From NCBI GenBank assembly GCA_020080175.1, contig JAGHQL010000104.1:26019-90018 (forward strand): a DNA stretch of 64,000 bases. The letters run 5' to 3'. Origin of the DNA: Glutinoglossum americanum (lineage: Eukaryota > Ascomycota > Geoglossomycetes > Geoglossales > Geoglossaceae). Positions 9,858-22,911 of the stretch are shown in pieces. A program made the position numbers and the translations under genes. The stretch's first letter is position 1. Each line of letters opens with the position of its first letter. The notes beneath the pieces are model-generated. The model was not told the origin of the DNA. It was given only the letters and a program-made list of their open reading frames with translations, and did not search any database.

Positions 9858-12800
9858 TTAGGCGTTCTGTTTTTCAGACTCCAGTAGTTGAACTACCGCT
9901 TGGTGCTTATTCCTTACCGCTAACGACAGTGGTGTATCGCCTCTTTCATCCTCACGGTCTGGGTCGGCGTTATTCTCGAGTAGCAGCTTAACTACCGCTT
10001 TGTGACCGTTCTCTGCTGCCCGTGATAGCGGCGTTCGACCACTTTTGTCTGCGGGGTTGGGGTTGGCATTCTTCCCCAAAAGCAGCCTGACTAATGCCTC
10101 ATTCCCCGCCTCCGCAGCCCACGATATCGGTGTTCGATCTGATTGGTCCTTGGACTCTATATTGACGTTCTTCTCGAGAAGCAGTCTCACTACCGCCTCA
10201 CATCCACTCCATACCGCCCTTGATAGTGGCGCCAGACCCCACCCATCCACGGAGTTTAGGTTGGCAGTCTTATCAAGCAGCAGTCTGACTATTTCCTCAT
10301 GCCCCCCAATCACGGCCAGCGATAGTGGAGTCGGACCCCACTTATCCCTAGAGTCAGGACTGGCGCCCCTCTGAAGAAGAATCTTGGATGTAGCATAGCA
10401 TCCCACCTCTGCGGCCCGTGATAGTGGCGTCCGACCGAATCCATTGTCTTTAGACTCTAGATCGACATTCTCCTCAAGAAGTAGTGCAACCACTGCCTCG
10501 TGCCCCATCTCTGCAGCCAGCCATAGCGGTTTCCGGCCTCTATCATCCTCAGGATCTGGGTCAGCGTTCTCCTCGAGTAGCAGCTTGACTACTGCCAGGT
10601 GCCCGCCCCCTGCAGCTAGCCATAGCGGTGTCCGGCCGTTTTTATCCCTAGACCCTAGATCCGCGTGTCTCTCGAGAAGCAGCTTGACTACCGACTCATG
10701 CCCCAACTCAGCAGCCCATGATAATGGAGTCTCACCGAATACTTTTTCCTTGGGCTCTATATTGACATTCTTTTCAAGAAGCGCCTTGACTATTGTCTCG
10801 TGTCCTCCCCAAGCAGCCCTCGATAGCGGCGTCAGACCGTTTTTGTCCTCGGTGTCTGGATTGGCCCCCTTTCCAAGAAGTAGCTGGACGACTGCCTCCT
10901 GCCCCATCGCTGCAGCCAACGATAGCGGTGTCCAACCCCACTTATCCTGGGAGTTTTGATCAACATTTTCCTCGAGCAGCAACATGACTACCGCCTCGTG
11001 CCCATTTCTCGCGGCCCAAGCTAGCGGCGTCCGACCGCGTTCATCTTTGGAGTTTGGATCGTTGCCCTTCTCAAGTAACATCGCTACTACTGTCTCGTGC
11101 CCAAAATAAGATCTAACCATCAAGTCCGTGAGTCGCCAGAGTAGCGACCCCCGGTATGTCTACACCTGTGCACCTGGAACCATGATGTGAACTGTTCGGA
11201 TCCAGTATCACAAACACCTACCGTTGCCCCCAACATGGCAGAATCTGCCCTATGTTGAGCTCGCTGGAAGTGAACCGCCCAGTGATTCGCTGCGTACTCT
11301 AGGAAGGGATGCTTGTCCGTGTACTTATCAACGGCCTCCATCACAGCCTCATCACGCTTCGCTTCATCTATTACCAAAGGGTAGCTTTTAAACTCCACAA
11401 ACAGTAGGTATAAAATACAAATCCTTGTCAAAATGATGTTCGATTCATCCAGCTCCAGTGAATGCCTCCAAAAGCCTTGGTGGGAGTCGTCACCGTACCT
11501 GGACCGGACGACGACACTCTGGGCAACCAAGAACTCCTTCGCTGTTTGGTGAATCAAATAGATCTTTGAATCGATCACGCTCACAAAAAGACCACAGAGG
11601 TTTCGGACTGATGTTTTAAATTTCTGCTCTTCTTCGAGGTCGAGGTCTTCATACGACCTACTGTCTTCTTCAATAGCCAGCGCTATATTCATCTCCCTCA
11701 GGGTTAGGGGCCTGATAGCCGAAACGACGATATGGAGGAGTTTCTTGGCGCGACTTATGTCTGTACTCCTTCCTAGGATTGCCTCATAGGCTTCATTAAC
11801 CGTGCCTGGTATTGTACCGGTAATTCCCCGGAGCCTTTTCTCAGTGGTGGCATCTAATCGGCGGTAGATCACTTCGACAATGAGTTTTAGCCATAGGTAA
11901 GTCCGGCGAGTGACATCCAAGAGGTCCTTTTCAAGGGCTGACTGTACGGAATTATCAAGCTCTAAGTCCGATCCAATCTCCTTGACCTTAGCTTTTATAA
12001 CGAGATTGATTTCGCGCTCGATTGATTCTGTTTCTTCTTCTCCAGCAAGCCGGATGGTAGGTAGGCTACCGGTTAGCTGCTTGAATCGACGTTCTATGTC
12101 GAAGTAAGGACGGCTGGTTACGAGGAACTTCAACGCCGTGGTTTCCTGACCACTAGTAGGGTTACGGTAGAAACGTTTCAGGGTCTCGATAAGCTCGTAA
12201 CGCCCTGACTCTTCACATTCGTCAAGAGCGTCTAAGATACAGACGATCTCACCAGCCATAGGATCCGCCGCCGCTTTTATAAGTATATTCCATAATGCGC
12301 TGAACAACTCTGGTAGTTTGGTCCCATTACGCCTAAATGCGGGCATTGCGTGCTTGAGGAGCATATATCTTTGCGATAAGAGCTGATGCAGTAGAGCGCA
12401 GAGAGCTGTAGTAACTTTTTTCTGATCGACATCGTCATCTTTGAAGAAGAAATAGCATGTAGCGCGCGATTCCGTGTTGACGAGTTCATTGTCTATAAGA
12501 GATTTAGACAAGACAGATTTTCCGCAGCCCGGATCTGCAGATACCCAAAGCAAAGCCGATGTACTTTTCTCTCTCCAGTGGTTGAAGTTGTGGTGCTTAA
12601 GAAACCATTGGCAAGTTCCATCCACTCGATCCGGATTTCTAGCCTTGTGGTCCTCATATTTTGAAGTGCGGAGAGATTGGTGGCATTTGAGTTCCTCATT
12701 GTGATAGTAGCCCTCCCCACCGACTCCAGTCATTGCCGGTGCTGCATCTACGGTATGCTGCAGTCTCTCGTATTTCTCACCTCGCAGGCGAGGAGCCCTG

Positions 12801-14085
12801 AGAAGCTCTTCGCCCCGGCGCTCTTGTTCATTGAACCCCCTATGAAGTCGCTCGGAATCAATCGCTCCAGTGAACTTTTCACAGCTTGTCTCTGATGCCT
12901 TGATTTGACTAAGCAATTCTTCCCAGCTATCGACCTTAAGCGCGTCTCTAATTGCACGAGTCACTTTTGCGCGCGAGAGCTGGCAAACGCTCCGCGCTTG
13001 ATACTCTAGAACTCGGGAATAGAGCTTTGTTGCCTCAACCTCAAAATTCCTCCTCAAATCGGAGACTTCCGGCAGATGATGGGTGATATTTCCCGAGGTA
13101 TCCTGTTGACGGTAGAGACGCTCGATCACGGTGAAGCGATGGACAAGGGTGGAAATATACTCCAGGCCTTGGATGCTGGCGTGATATTGTTGACCAAGAT
13201 TCAAAAGCAGCTTCGTTGATCAAAGTCAGGAAAATTGAACTAAAATATGGGTGAACAACTATGAGCTAGTGGAGGCTTACCGGTAGGAGTACGCAAACCC
13301 CAGCCCACGCCACTGTGACATGTGGGGCTGTTCCTACAGCTGGTGGACCAAAGTCTCTTGCCAGCGACACAAGTTGAACAATCCTGTCCACTTGCTTTCT
13401 GACTTCTACTGACTTATTGCCTATATTAATTCTCCATTTCTCGCTATCCATGGCCTCTAATTTACTCTTGACGAGCGCAGACATCTGCTCCTCTCGTTTG
13501 GAACTTCCTGCTTCGCCAAGTAGAGTCCTGGCTCCGCTTCCGGATTCCAGCAGTAGAATCTCTTCATAAGCCCCTATAAGTTCTCTATCCCTTATTCTTA
13601 ATATCTCGTATGCTTGGTTCCAGAGATCCCGAGATCCGGGGTGTGTCACCGAAGAGGGCTCATTAGACCTATGTGTACGCTGTACTGAGGCATCACTGGG
13701 GATAGCCGAGCATCCTGGTGCGTTTGCAGGAGAGTCGGCTATTCGCAATGGCAGGGCAGCAGGTGGATTCTATAGTCGTCAGCGCAACTGTACTTGGGAT
13801 TGCGTGGTAGTGTCTTTGTATGTAACTACCGAAAGATGACTCGCGGGCAGGCTCCCGGGGCCAACTGTCATACTACTCCTACCGACCGACCTGATCAAGT
13901 GTCGTGGAGCCTGTTATAGGACTCGATTAACATCCCCCTAACATCGACGTTGGCGGGACACCAACCTCTGCAAGGCCTTCACGTCTATCCTTGCTCTCAC
14001 TCACAGGATTCGGCGATCTGTCCCTCGACTTGCCGCTTTTTACCAACTCCGACCCCCTACTTTTCAATCTCGAGAAGGTGTTCAT
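9858..14085 (-). CDS. STAND protein: NACHT_N, NACHT NTPase and ankyrin repeats
   Basis: Proposed exons in transcript order: 14085-14005, 13769-13281, 13210-11222 and 11159-9858, in frame, 1,286 residues. The N-terminus (MNTFSRLKSRGSEL) leads into the NACHT_N helical region (DLWNQAYEILRIRDRELIGAYE, then VAWAGVCVLLP joined to LLLNLGQQ across the 70-bp intron 13211-13280). The NTPase has Walker A (LLWVSADPGCGKSVLSKSL) and Walker B (IVCILDALDECEE). The C-terminus has 12 full ankyrin repeats of 33 residues plus a partial one (GHEAVVxLLLEENVD, GRTPLSxAAE). NACHT-ankyrin STANDs oligomerise on ligand binding and act as signalling or cell-death receptors; the ankyrin array would sense the ligand. The first intron (13770-14004, 235 bp) is long for this window and less certain. 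The join before the repeats is ambiguous: a 62-bp intron 11160-11221, or a one-base loss in the C5 run 11148-11152. Either reading joins both halves. Confidence 0.82.
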
Positions 14086-16245
14086 TTTCACCAGACACGG
14101 CCAGGATCGCAATAAGTCAAGCAATAAGTGGAGCGCATAATAAGAACCCCAAACGCGAGCCGAGTGTAGGGGTTTCGCAGAAGCGGGGTTGAAAACGACA
14201 CAGGGCAGAATTAAACGAGGCAGAACTGGCATCTAAATACAGAGTAAGAACAGCTAGGGCAGCAGCTGTTGCTAATTGTTTGGGCTAATTTAGTCGAGCG
14301 CTGGGGGAATTGCTCCTGTTGATTGCACTCTATGATAGGGTGATGGGTTCGTTTGCGAGAGTCTATGTTGGCCATTATGCTATTATCGATCGATCAGGTA
14401 TTGGCATTTTCAAAGTATGGTAAACTGCGCACCGCCACAGAGCATGTGACCGCACGCAAGCCACCGAAACTGGTCTGCCCCAGCCACTGCTTTTCCCTCC
14501 TCAAGCCATCTCGCTCTATCTGACTATTTTGCCATCTCTCCGCCAAGTAGAAACTGCTGATTGCCGGCGTTACACCACAAGAACCCGTCTTAAAATGTTG
14601 GCGTGTGGCGAGCAAATCCTGCCGGGAACTCGCCTGCCGGCTCCACCAAAAAGGAACCCCATGAAAAAGATTACTAATTCCCCCCACTCTTCGGGAAAAG
14701 CTCAGAAAGAAAGAAAAACCTGCAATTTAGAGTTGGAGTTAAGGTGATTTAAAAGAAGCCGTAAGCACTAGATTTTAAGCCCAGAGTCGAGATGAATTAG
14801 AGCGGAGCCCCATGCAAACACCAAGGAGAGGTGCGTTTTATCGGCGATGCGTCTGAGAAAAACGCCGAATAAGTCCAACGGCATTACATGGGCGGGGTAA
14901 GGACATCTAGAAGCACTCGCTATTCCCTTCCCTTCTCGGATGGCCAATCAGCCATTTTCTCTCCTTCGATATCGAACGATACTATAGCCTCTAACAACCC
15001 CGGATTTTCCACCAGGATTCCAAAGTCTTCCTGCCTCGCCTCGCCGTAAGCTAGTTAGGGTATCTCGATCCCCAAATCAATTCCGACATCCGGACCGGCG
15101 ACATCAGGGCTCCTCCGAGATGCGTTCCAGGCTCTTACGGGAATGTTAAATCGGAAGGGTTTCAACAGCGCGGCTCGTCTATCGCAAGTATCCTGGGTAT
15201 CTATCTAGTTCTAGTTAGCTAATATCACCCGTTGCTCACCGCCTGATCTGACCGATAGTAACAGCTGGCTGTAGCTTATCGTCAGCCTAGTGGTTGAGTG
15301 GGGTTGGGCGGGTGATGAGTAGCCAGCCGGTTTGGGCGTCCTGCATAAGGGCATCGACGGGCCCCCCACACGCTTATGCAATTAATCTGCTGTGATCGCC
15401 CATCTAATTCTTGCTTTTTGCCATGGCTTCTTGGTTTTGCGCTCCGTGATCCCATCACAATCCCATCACAATCCCATCGACGGGATTTTCTGGCCAAGGG
15501 AAAAAAAATAAAGGATCTCACCATCCCGTCCCGGTTTTTATCCTGGCTTGGAGGGACTGGCTGCTTCTCGTAGGATGTCTGTTCGCATGAATCTACGCAC
15601 GTAAAGCACGCAGGCGGCGCGCGACTGGGAACCCTGGTAGGGATAGCACTCTGGCGCGCATGTAAAACGGTAGTCATCTCGGTAGAGCAGAGCTAGTGGC
15701 GGCGGCAGCTCGGTTTTGGCTGGGGTTGATGGGTGCAGTTAATTTAGATGCGGGACGGGCTTGAAAACCAAGACCCTACACACAGTGCGTGCGGTTGGAC
15801 TCGATAGGATAGAGTAGCGTCCCTTGCAGCGCGCCGAGGTGATCTGGTTAAGGCTTCACTTCGGCGATGCAAGCAGGCGGCGGCGCGCCGGGCCACCTTT
15901 CTCTCTGGGCTCCGGCTTTGTATGTAATCGGGGATTTGTTTCGGACGAATGAATCAAAATCCCGTGTGTTTGCTGTGTGTTTGCTATGTGTGCATGGGTT
16001 CCTAAAACCTGTACGACTGGAACGCTTCCACGGCTTTGTTTTTTCCCCAAATCCTTTCGCTTAGTAATTGGGTGGTGTCGGTATAAAGAGGGAAGTGGGT
16101 CTTCGCCACAGCCTATTCAGCTGAAGGCGGAGAGGGCTGAAATAAGAAAGGTGGAGTAGCTATTGCTTCTGCTCTTGACTCCCTGAGATAGATATAACCC
16201 AGTCAGCCGCGGTCCCTAGCCTTACTTCGTTGTTCAGAGGAAATC
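14086..16245. other. Intergenic, nothing recognised
   Basis: 2.2 kb between the divergent starts of the NACHT gene (-) and the methyltransferase gene (+). It has no credible ORF. A short tandem of about 11 bp (atcccatcaca type, three copies) lies at 15449-15482. Promoters of both genes should be here. Confidence 0.5.
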
Positions 16246-17996
16246 ATGGATGTGGCTACGCCTGGACATGCGGTTCCCGTGCATGAGGAATTGGATGTGG
16301 ATTCCTTCGTTAGTTCTGCCCTCGCCTGAAGCGCCTAGAGTTTGAGTGGTTGAACAATGACTGATATTTTACTTAACTTCATTCGTTGTAGCAATCGGAT
16401 GACGATTCCGCATATGGTGATGAGATGTATGTCACAGGATACGCTCGCCGCGGCATTGGTCGAAGGAAAAGACATCCGGTGGGAAATGGTTGGGCGGTTG
16501 ACCTGAGCTGACCTGGTGGGCGGTGTGCCTGATTAGGGCAAGCTATACCACGTCCTTGACGTCGAGTATCACGAACTACCAGTATGAGAATGGGCGGAGG
16601 TACCATGCCTTTCGGGAGGGGAGTAAGTCCAACTGATCTTTTGGGCAAGTCAGCGTTAATGATTCTTCTCTTCCACAATAGAATACCCAATGCCAAACGA
16701 TGAAGCAAGCCCCCTCCCCCTCCCTAACCCACCAAAACCCCGTTGGCATAATATAACTGGTGTTTGGCACTTTCCAGCGAGAGAAAGACCGCCTTGATAT
16801 CCACCACCACCTCGATATGATGGCACTCAGTGGCCGGCTCTACCTCGCCCCTCTCGGTAAGGACATCCACCGTGTGTTAGATCTGGGGACTGGGACTGGG
16901 ATTTGGGCTATGGAGATGGGTATGTCGTTGCCGCCCTACTCTTGCGAAATAAGGTTCGCGTGCTGAGGGTTTTTGTGATGGGAAGGGGATGCGTTTCCTT
17001 GGGTAGAGGTTGATATAGGATTCCCGCCCGTTTTCGAAGCTATGTGGCTAGGAATGTGGCTAACGTTCTTGCTGGCTCTCTTGGCTTAGGTTTTGGGGGT
17101 TGATCTTAGCCCGATTCAGCCGAGCATGTGGGTGGCTCTTTTGGCTGATTGCTGCCTGTGTGTGAGGGCCGCATAACTTGCTGACTGGGCCTGTCAACCA
17201 ACAGGGTCCCGCCGAACGTCGCGTTCCAAGTCGATGACATCGAGGATGATTGGACATATGAGGCTCCATTCGACTACATCCACAGCCGCTACCTAGCCTG
17301 CGCTATCTCAGACTGGCCGCGGTTAGTCCAACAAGCATTCAAGTTAGGCACCCAAATGCTCCCCCTCACTCCCCTTCCAACTAACTTCCAAAAGGAACAC
17401 CAAGCCAGGTGGCTGGGTCGAGTTCCAAGATTTCGACTTCAAGTACTACAGCGTCGACGGCTCTCTCAAGGACGACATGCCCCTCACGAAATGGGATAAC
17501 CTTATGATCGAAGCCTCTATTGCCTCTGGGCGCGAGGGGTGTCCTGGGCCGAGACTGAAAGGGTTTATTGAGGACGCGGGGTTTGAGAACGTGACAGAGG
17601 AGGTTTTCCCGTTTCCAATTGGGATGTGGCCAAAGGATAAGAAGTTGGTATGTTTTGCACGTTGGCGTTTCGCTGCGTTGTGTCCGGTTAACTCAATGGT
17701 TATCTGTGCATGCAGAAAGAGATGGGCGCCTATAACCTCTTCCAGCGCCTCGAGGGCCTCGAAGGCATAACGCTTGGGCTCTTCACGAGGTTTCTAGGGT
17801 GGAGCCGAGAGGAAATCCTCGTTTTCCTGACTGACGTCCGGAAAGACTTGAAGAATCCGAAGATCCACCCCTGCTACAATTTGTAAGTCTCTGCTCTTCC
17901 CCTACCGACGGATATCCCATAGGCAGGCGTTTACTTACGTGATGGGGTAGCCATTGCGTATATGGACAGCGACCGATGGAGTTTAAGGAGAAGTAG
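16246..17996 (+). CDS. LaeA-like S-adenosylmethionine-dependent methyltransferase
   Basis: Eleven exons join in frame to 335 residues: 16246-16308, 16392-16426, 16543-16622, 16682-16704, 16778-16919, 16986-17008, 17090-17127, 17205-17342, 17395-17647, 17716-17882 and 17951-17996. The family marks appear in order: DSAYGDE, YQYENGRRYHAFREGKY, PMPNDE-REKDRLDIHHH, the SAM-binding motif I VLDLGTGTGIWAMEMGD, VLGVDLSPIQPS, VPPNVAFQVDDIEDDW, YIHSRYL, KPGGWVEFQDFDF, and the C-terminal HPCYNF joined to HCVYGQRP. Family members regulate or tailor secondary metabolism; the substrate here is unknown. The intron 16705-16777 starts with GC (gcaagc), a GC-AG intron. Two exons are only 23 nt. The donor of the intron after 17008 (gttgat) is weak, and that boundary is the least sure. 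Every core motif is present and no stop interrupts the frame, so the gene looks intact. The FAD monooxygenase downstream is co-oriented. Confidence 0.88.
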
Positions 17997-18787
17997 TCTA
18001 CCTTTGATCGATCAAGTGCAACCCAAGCGTTCTCTTGTAATCTGTAGCACACCACACCATGCACAAGCTCGCATTCGCATCGCGTTAATCCCTTCGGTAC
18101 ATTTTTGTAGCGGGCGGCTGCTCTCCTCTTGCTTTTGTAAAATGGACACGTCAAACAGTATGACCTAACGCTGTATGTAAAACTTGCAATTAGTAACTAA
18201 TGGGTTCGAAAGAAATTTACTTTTATGCGGGCTTAGGTTGGAGAACCGGGAGTGAATCCATAGTCGCCCTAAACACATAAGGTGGATTGGAATCGACTGA
18301 TTGAATTTTGGTTTTTCCCTTTCTGATTGTCCAGGCGGGAGGAAGCACATGTACCCTTGGCCTAATAATAAGAGCGAGCCGGTCAGTCAGTCAGCAGCTA
18401 TCAGGGGAAGATAGATACTAGACCAACAACTAAGAAGCCGGCTAGCTACCGGCTCAGACGGGCCGCATTCCATCTTGGCATTCCTATCACCGTTCATGCG
18501 CTAACTTACACATAGAGATAATATTTGCTTTTTAACCCGGGATAAGTCATAAAACAAAACCCTTCAACTATAAGGATAAAAGTCACATGATGTTCCCCGT
18601 TTCTTCGTTCTACCCCTCACTTCCTCGACAGTCGACTCATATGATAAGGTTGCGGTGCTGCTGCTCCCATAGCGAATACACCCTAGGCTCCCGCCTACAG
18701 CAACTACTGCTGAAGGTAGCCGAAGACACAGTTTGTTTAGCGGTCCATTTGTCACTGCAGTTGCTGACCTATCGATCAGGACAAACA
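17997..18787. other. Intergenic between methyltransferase and monooxygenase
   Basis: 791 bp, no ORF of note. It should carry the methyltransferase terminator and the monooxygenase promoter. Confidence 0.5.
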
Positions 18788-20473
18788 ATGGCAGATGCTG
18801 GCCAGAATAAAACATCAAGCGGGCTTCGCGTCCTTGTGATTGGAGCTGGTGAGGCGTTTCTTATCCCGGCTTGTGCAGAGCATGCATATCCTGGGTCACC
18901 GGCTGACTAAAGAGAGGGTGCCGCAGGCATTACCGGACTGCTGGTAGCCCAAGGGCTAAAGAAGGTGCGCGATACACCCTGGGAATTCCTTAGAGTGTCC
19001 GCTTTCCCTACATCGCCTCGTTGCACCTACAGTAACCGCTTTCTAATGAATCCTAATATTTAAGGTTGGGGTTGACCATATTGTCTTTGAGAGCGAACCT
19101 TCCGCTGCACACTACCGTGCCAGGGAATGGAGCATCGGCATGCACTGGTCGTTGCCGTCCCTGGAAAGGATCCTCCCCGTCGATCTCTGGGACCGCCTTC
19201 GAGAAGCCCAGAATGATCCGTTCTATGAGTCGCCGCCGGAGGACGTCTTTCCGCTCTTGAATAGCCAGACGGGTGAAATCTTAAAGAACATGCCGCTGCC
19301 TAAGACGGTGCGAGTCTCGAGGCGAAAGATGCGGGCGTTGTGCAGTGAGGGCGTTGTCGTCAAGGTGAGGATACATAAATCTTCCATCCTGGGCATCTTT
19401 ATTTCAATCTTGTGTTTATGCCCACCCTTATTTTCTGAACAGTATGACAAAACCCTCACCGGCATAAGCTATGAACCAAGTGGCACAGGCGTCACGGCCA
19501 CGTTCTCAGACGGCACAACAGCCCATGGGACCACCCTCATCGGCAGCGACGGCCCCCGCTCCAAGGTTCGAGAACTCCTTCTCGGACCGGAAAAAGCAGC
19601 CGCGACCTCGCTCGAAATCGCACACAACAACTTGGTAGTTGAGTATGGGGAGGCAGAGAAAGCACTGTTCCTCCGTAGAATCCACCCGATCTTTTACTGC
19701 GGATTTCACCCTAAAGGCTACACGACCTTCGTATCGAGTAGGTTTTGTCCTAGTCTAAACTTCTAGTTTAGTCACTTGTTAAATCGTGTGTGCTAACTGC
19801 TACTACCCTTATTCTAGTTCAGGACGTCCCCGACAACTCCAAGCCCGAAATCTGGCGCTTCCAGATCGTCGTGTCTTGGCTTGGCACCCGCGACCCTACC
19901 CTCGACGACGCAAGCCGCCTCTCACTCCTCAAGAAACTCGCCGAATCTATGGCGGACCCCTTTCGTTCCGCCATAATGTGGATCCCGGATGGCACACCTG
20001 TCCCCGGCAACGATATCAGCTACTGGGTCACGATCCCATGGAACAGCCGGGGAGGACGGGCTACTTTGGCCGGGGACGCAGCGCATCCTTTACCACCACG
20101 TAAGTTGGTTGGGAAATCACTTCCCCCTACCTACATAAACAGATTACATTATACCTAGCCAAATAAATACCCTTCTTGGGTTGCTATTTGTCTGAATAAC
20201 CACCACCACTAACATCGCCGCTGCCAATAATATATAGATCGCGGTCAAGGCCTCAACCACTGCGTTGGCGACGTCTCGCACCTCGTCGATGCCCTGAAGA
20301 AGGTACAGGATGGGGAAAGCGAGCTCGCGGAGGCGGTTGCGGGGTATGAAGAGGAGATGATCAAGAGGGGGGCAAAAGAGGTGGAAAGCTCATTCCAGAA
20401 TGCGATGATGGTGCATGATTGGGGGAGGCTGAGTGAGTCGCCTTTGCTAAAGAATTCGCTGGGAAAGGGATGA
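18788..20473 (+). CDS. FAD-dependent aromatic-ring monooxygenase-like protein
   Basis: Six exons (18788-18848, 18927-18964, 19065-19364, 19443-19737, 19818-20099, 20238-20473) join in frame to 403 residues, a usual length for single-component group A flavin monooxygenases. The N-terminal Rossmann motif is VLVIGAG-ITGLLVAQGL, split by intron 1. The DG motif is LIGSDGPRSKVRELL. The second FAD motif is ATLAGDAAHPLPPHRGQGLNH, split by the last intron. These enzymes use NAD(P)H and O2 to hydroxylate or epoxidise a substrate in the cytosol. Many belong to natural-product clusters, and the adjacent LaeA-like methyltransferase fits that, but no backbone synthase is in the window. All splice sites are GT-AG and no frame is broken. 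The substrate cannot be inferred. Confidence 0.88.
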
Positions 20474-22911
20474 CGTAAGATTGCGTTCTCCGAGAGATAT
20501 CTGTGATTCTGGCTTGGTATATCCGTTACTATTACTAGCTTATCATTATTAGGGATTTCTAGAGGGCTTGGGTTTGTATGTAACTACCACCCTGCTCCAC
20601 CTTCCTAACATCTAGTCACACAGCCCCGGTCTGGTAGATCTTCCCACTATAGAATCACCTATCTATCCTTTACCTAGGGGCGCTTGCGCGGTTCGGTGTA
20701 TCTAGCTTATCCATATATGACAGCTACCAGCACCTCCCACCCCTAGAATTCCTAGAATCGGTGAGTAGATTACCAAGCTCACCCAGCCAGTTATTGGAGA
20801 CCCGCTGCACATGTTCCGAGGTCCCGCTAATCGGTGATAATTCGCGATTTGGCGATTGAGCAAGGATTTAATCAGGGAGGCGGATGGCTCACGGTGAGGG
20901 AAGGACAGGGGGGTATCGGGACTGGAGCTGGCTGGTTGGCTGGGTACACTACCTTATCTACATGGCTCCAGCTGCCTAGTTGTTGTTACCTTGAATTTAG
21001 GTTCAGGCAAGATGGGTCACCAACCTAAAAGGGCTAATATTTTGAAATTATGTGGATACGGGACACCGAGGGCAAGGCGATCCTATCGTTACACCCCTTC
21101 AAGGTGAGATTATTCTATGCGAGCCTGGATTTTCCTGGGTCTCGCTTTGAGATTCCATCAGGTTGTCTAAGCGGATGCGGTTGTCCCGCCTGCACATCTC
21201 GATCATGCGGGAGGTGAATGATGGTGAGTGCTACCAAGGAACTAAAGGACCCATGAGCCCGCTCGGGCGCCACAGGACCCACTGGATAGGTAATTGGGAA
21301 TCCTAGTTAATCGTTTCCGTGTGGAAGCTACTCCGCGAGCCCAAGCGTACTTACGTTCCTAATTTCGCAAGTTTGACGATGAGCGGGAAGCTACGGTAAG
21401 GAAGCGGCGGAAACATACATGTATTGGAGCGGTCCCTTATGAAACCGGAGTAGCTACCCCAATCGCACCTGAGGGCCAAGAGGCTTGCTCATATGGGCTC
21501 TCCACGGATTTGTCCGGATGGTTGATAAATCTGCTATCTAAGGCACTCTTCTTGTTGCAAATCGGTTCCACAGAGACATTGTATGTGCCAGTTAAGGCGT
21601 GGGTTTCTGGTAATGTTCGGGTCGATCTGACTGCATCTTTGGTACGATATCTATTTAGTTGACGTGCAACCTTCCAAACGAAAGTTGTCAAGGATGGAGG
21701 CGGGCCCACCGAAGCGGCGTACCTGCATTTCGGAATGGCAACGGGGCACCGCATTATTGTCTTTCTATTTCCACGACCCTGGTTTCTCCGTGAAACGCTG
21801 CTCGTGAAACGGGGACACGATGACAGAGTTAGCTTAGAGTATGGCCAGATAAGGGTTGGAGGAAAGTCAGGTGGTCTTCAGCGGAGTCACCTGATCCACC
21901 GCTTTCTGTTCATCCTAACTCGCCCGGTTTTAGATATAGAGGGCGGGCTCTCGGTCAAAGGTGGTTTTCTAGCAGAGGCCATATGGCTGCACAAGTGAGC
22001 GGGATATTCTATAAGTTCCACCATAGCGAGAGTACGAAAAGCAATGGGTGAGGGCGTAGGATTTCCATCACGCTGACAATCTGCACTTGAATCTCTATTG
22101 CGATCGCCTTGGATGCAGTTGTGGCTAAACTAGGGGATATCGGAGCGAAAGCGGGGGGATCACTTGTTTGTGCGCCTTATGAAACGTTACTACCGATCCC
22201 CAAGGAATCCCCCGAATGTAGGAATTACAATGTGGAGTGCAGCCACAGGTATTAGAAAGATGGGCCTCATTGAGTGATAAAATTGCACTATTTTATTTAC
22301 AGGTCAGAGTTCTAGGACTTCACTCTGGATCTGGGCGAAAAAAAGCAAAGCAAAATAACCAAACCTAATATCTCTATCTACCCCTATTCTCGATAATCCC
22401 AGAGAAAACCCTTTCGGATCGGCTACGCGCCATTCCGTTGTTGTACTAAGCACTAACCCCATGCTCACCTCCACTCTCTATACTTTCTTCGTGTGGAGTG
22501 ACGTGGATGGCCACAAACTTGGGTCAGCCTTCACGCACGGCCGATCTAGCTAGGCCAAAGATGCGGTGGTCCCCATTTTAGCCATGGCTTATATTAATGG
22601 ACCTTAGAGCCGTACAGCTGGTTGCGGTGTTTCTTGGTTACGGTAGTAGCCTGTGCAGGCAGGATGTGACTATCGGGAGCGGGAGGAGGAATGCCGCCCG
22701 GGCTTAAATCGACTCAGATCGCATCGTGTCGCCCATCGATCGGCGTCTATGTTACGCACGCTTCTTCTTCATCTAAAAGGATTAAATTCCTCCTGCAGAA
22801 TAGCATTCCTTTCTTGCTTCTCATCTACTTTCCTTGGCAGCCTAAACTACTCTGTAGTAAGCGTTGTCCATCCCGTTGTTCCAACGGATTACAGTCGTTT
22901 CGATCACAATA
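20474..22911. other. Intergenic, nothing recognised
   Basis: 2.4 kb with only short ORFs and no family signature on either strand. The WSC-protein promoter should lie at its right end. Confidence 0.5.
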
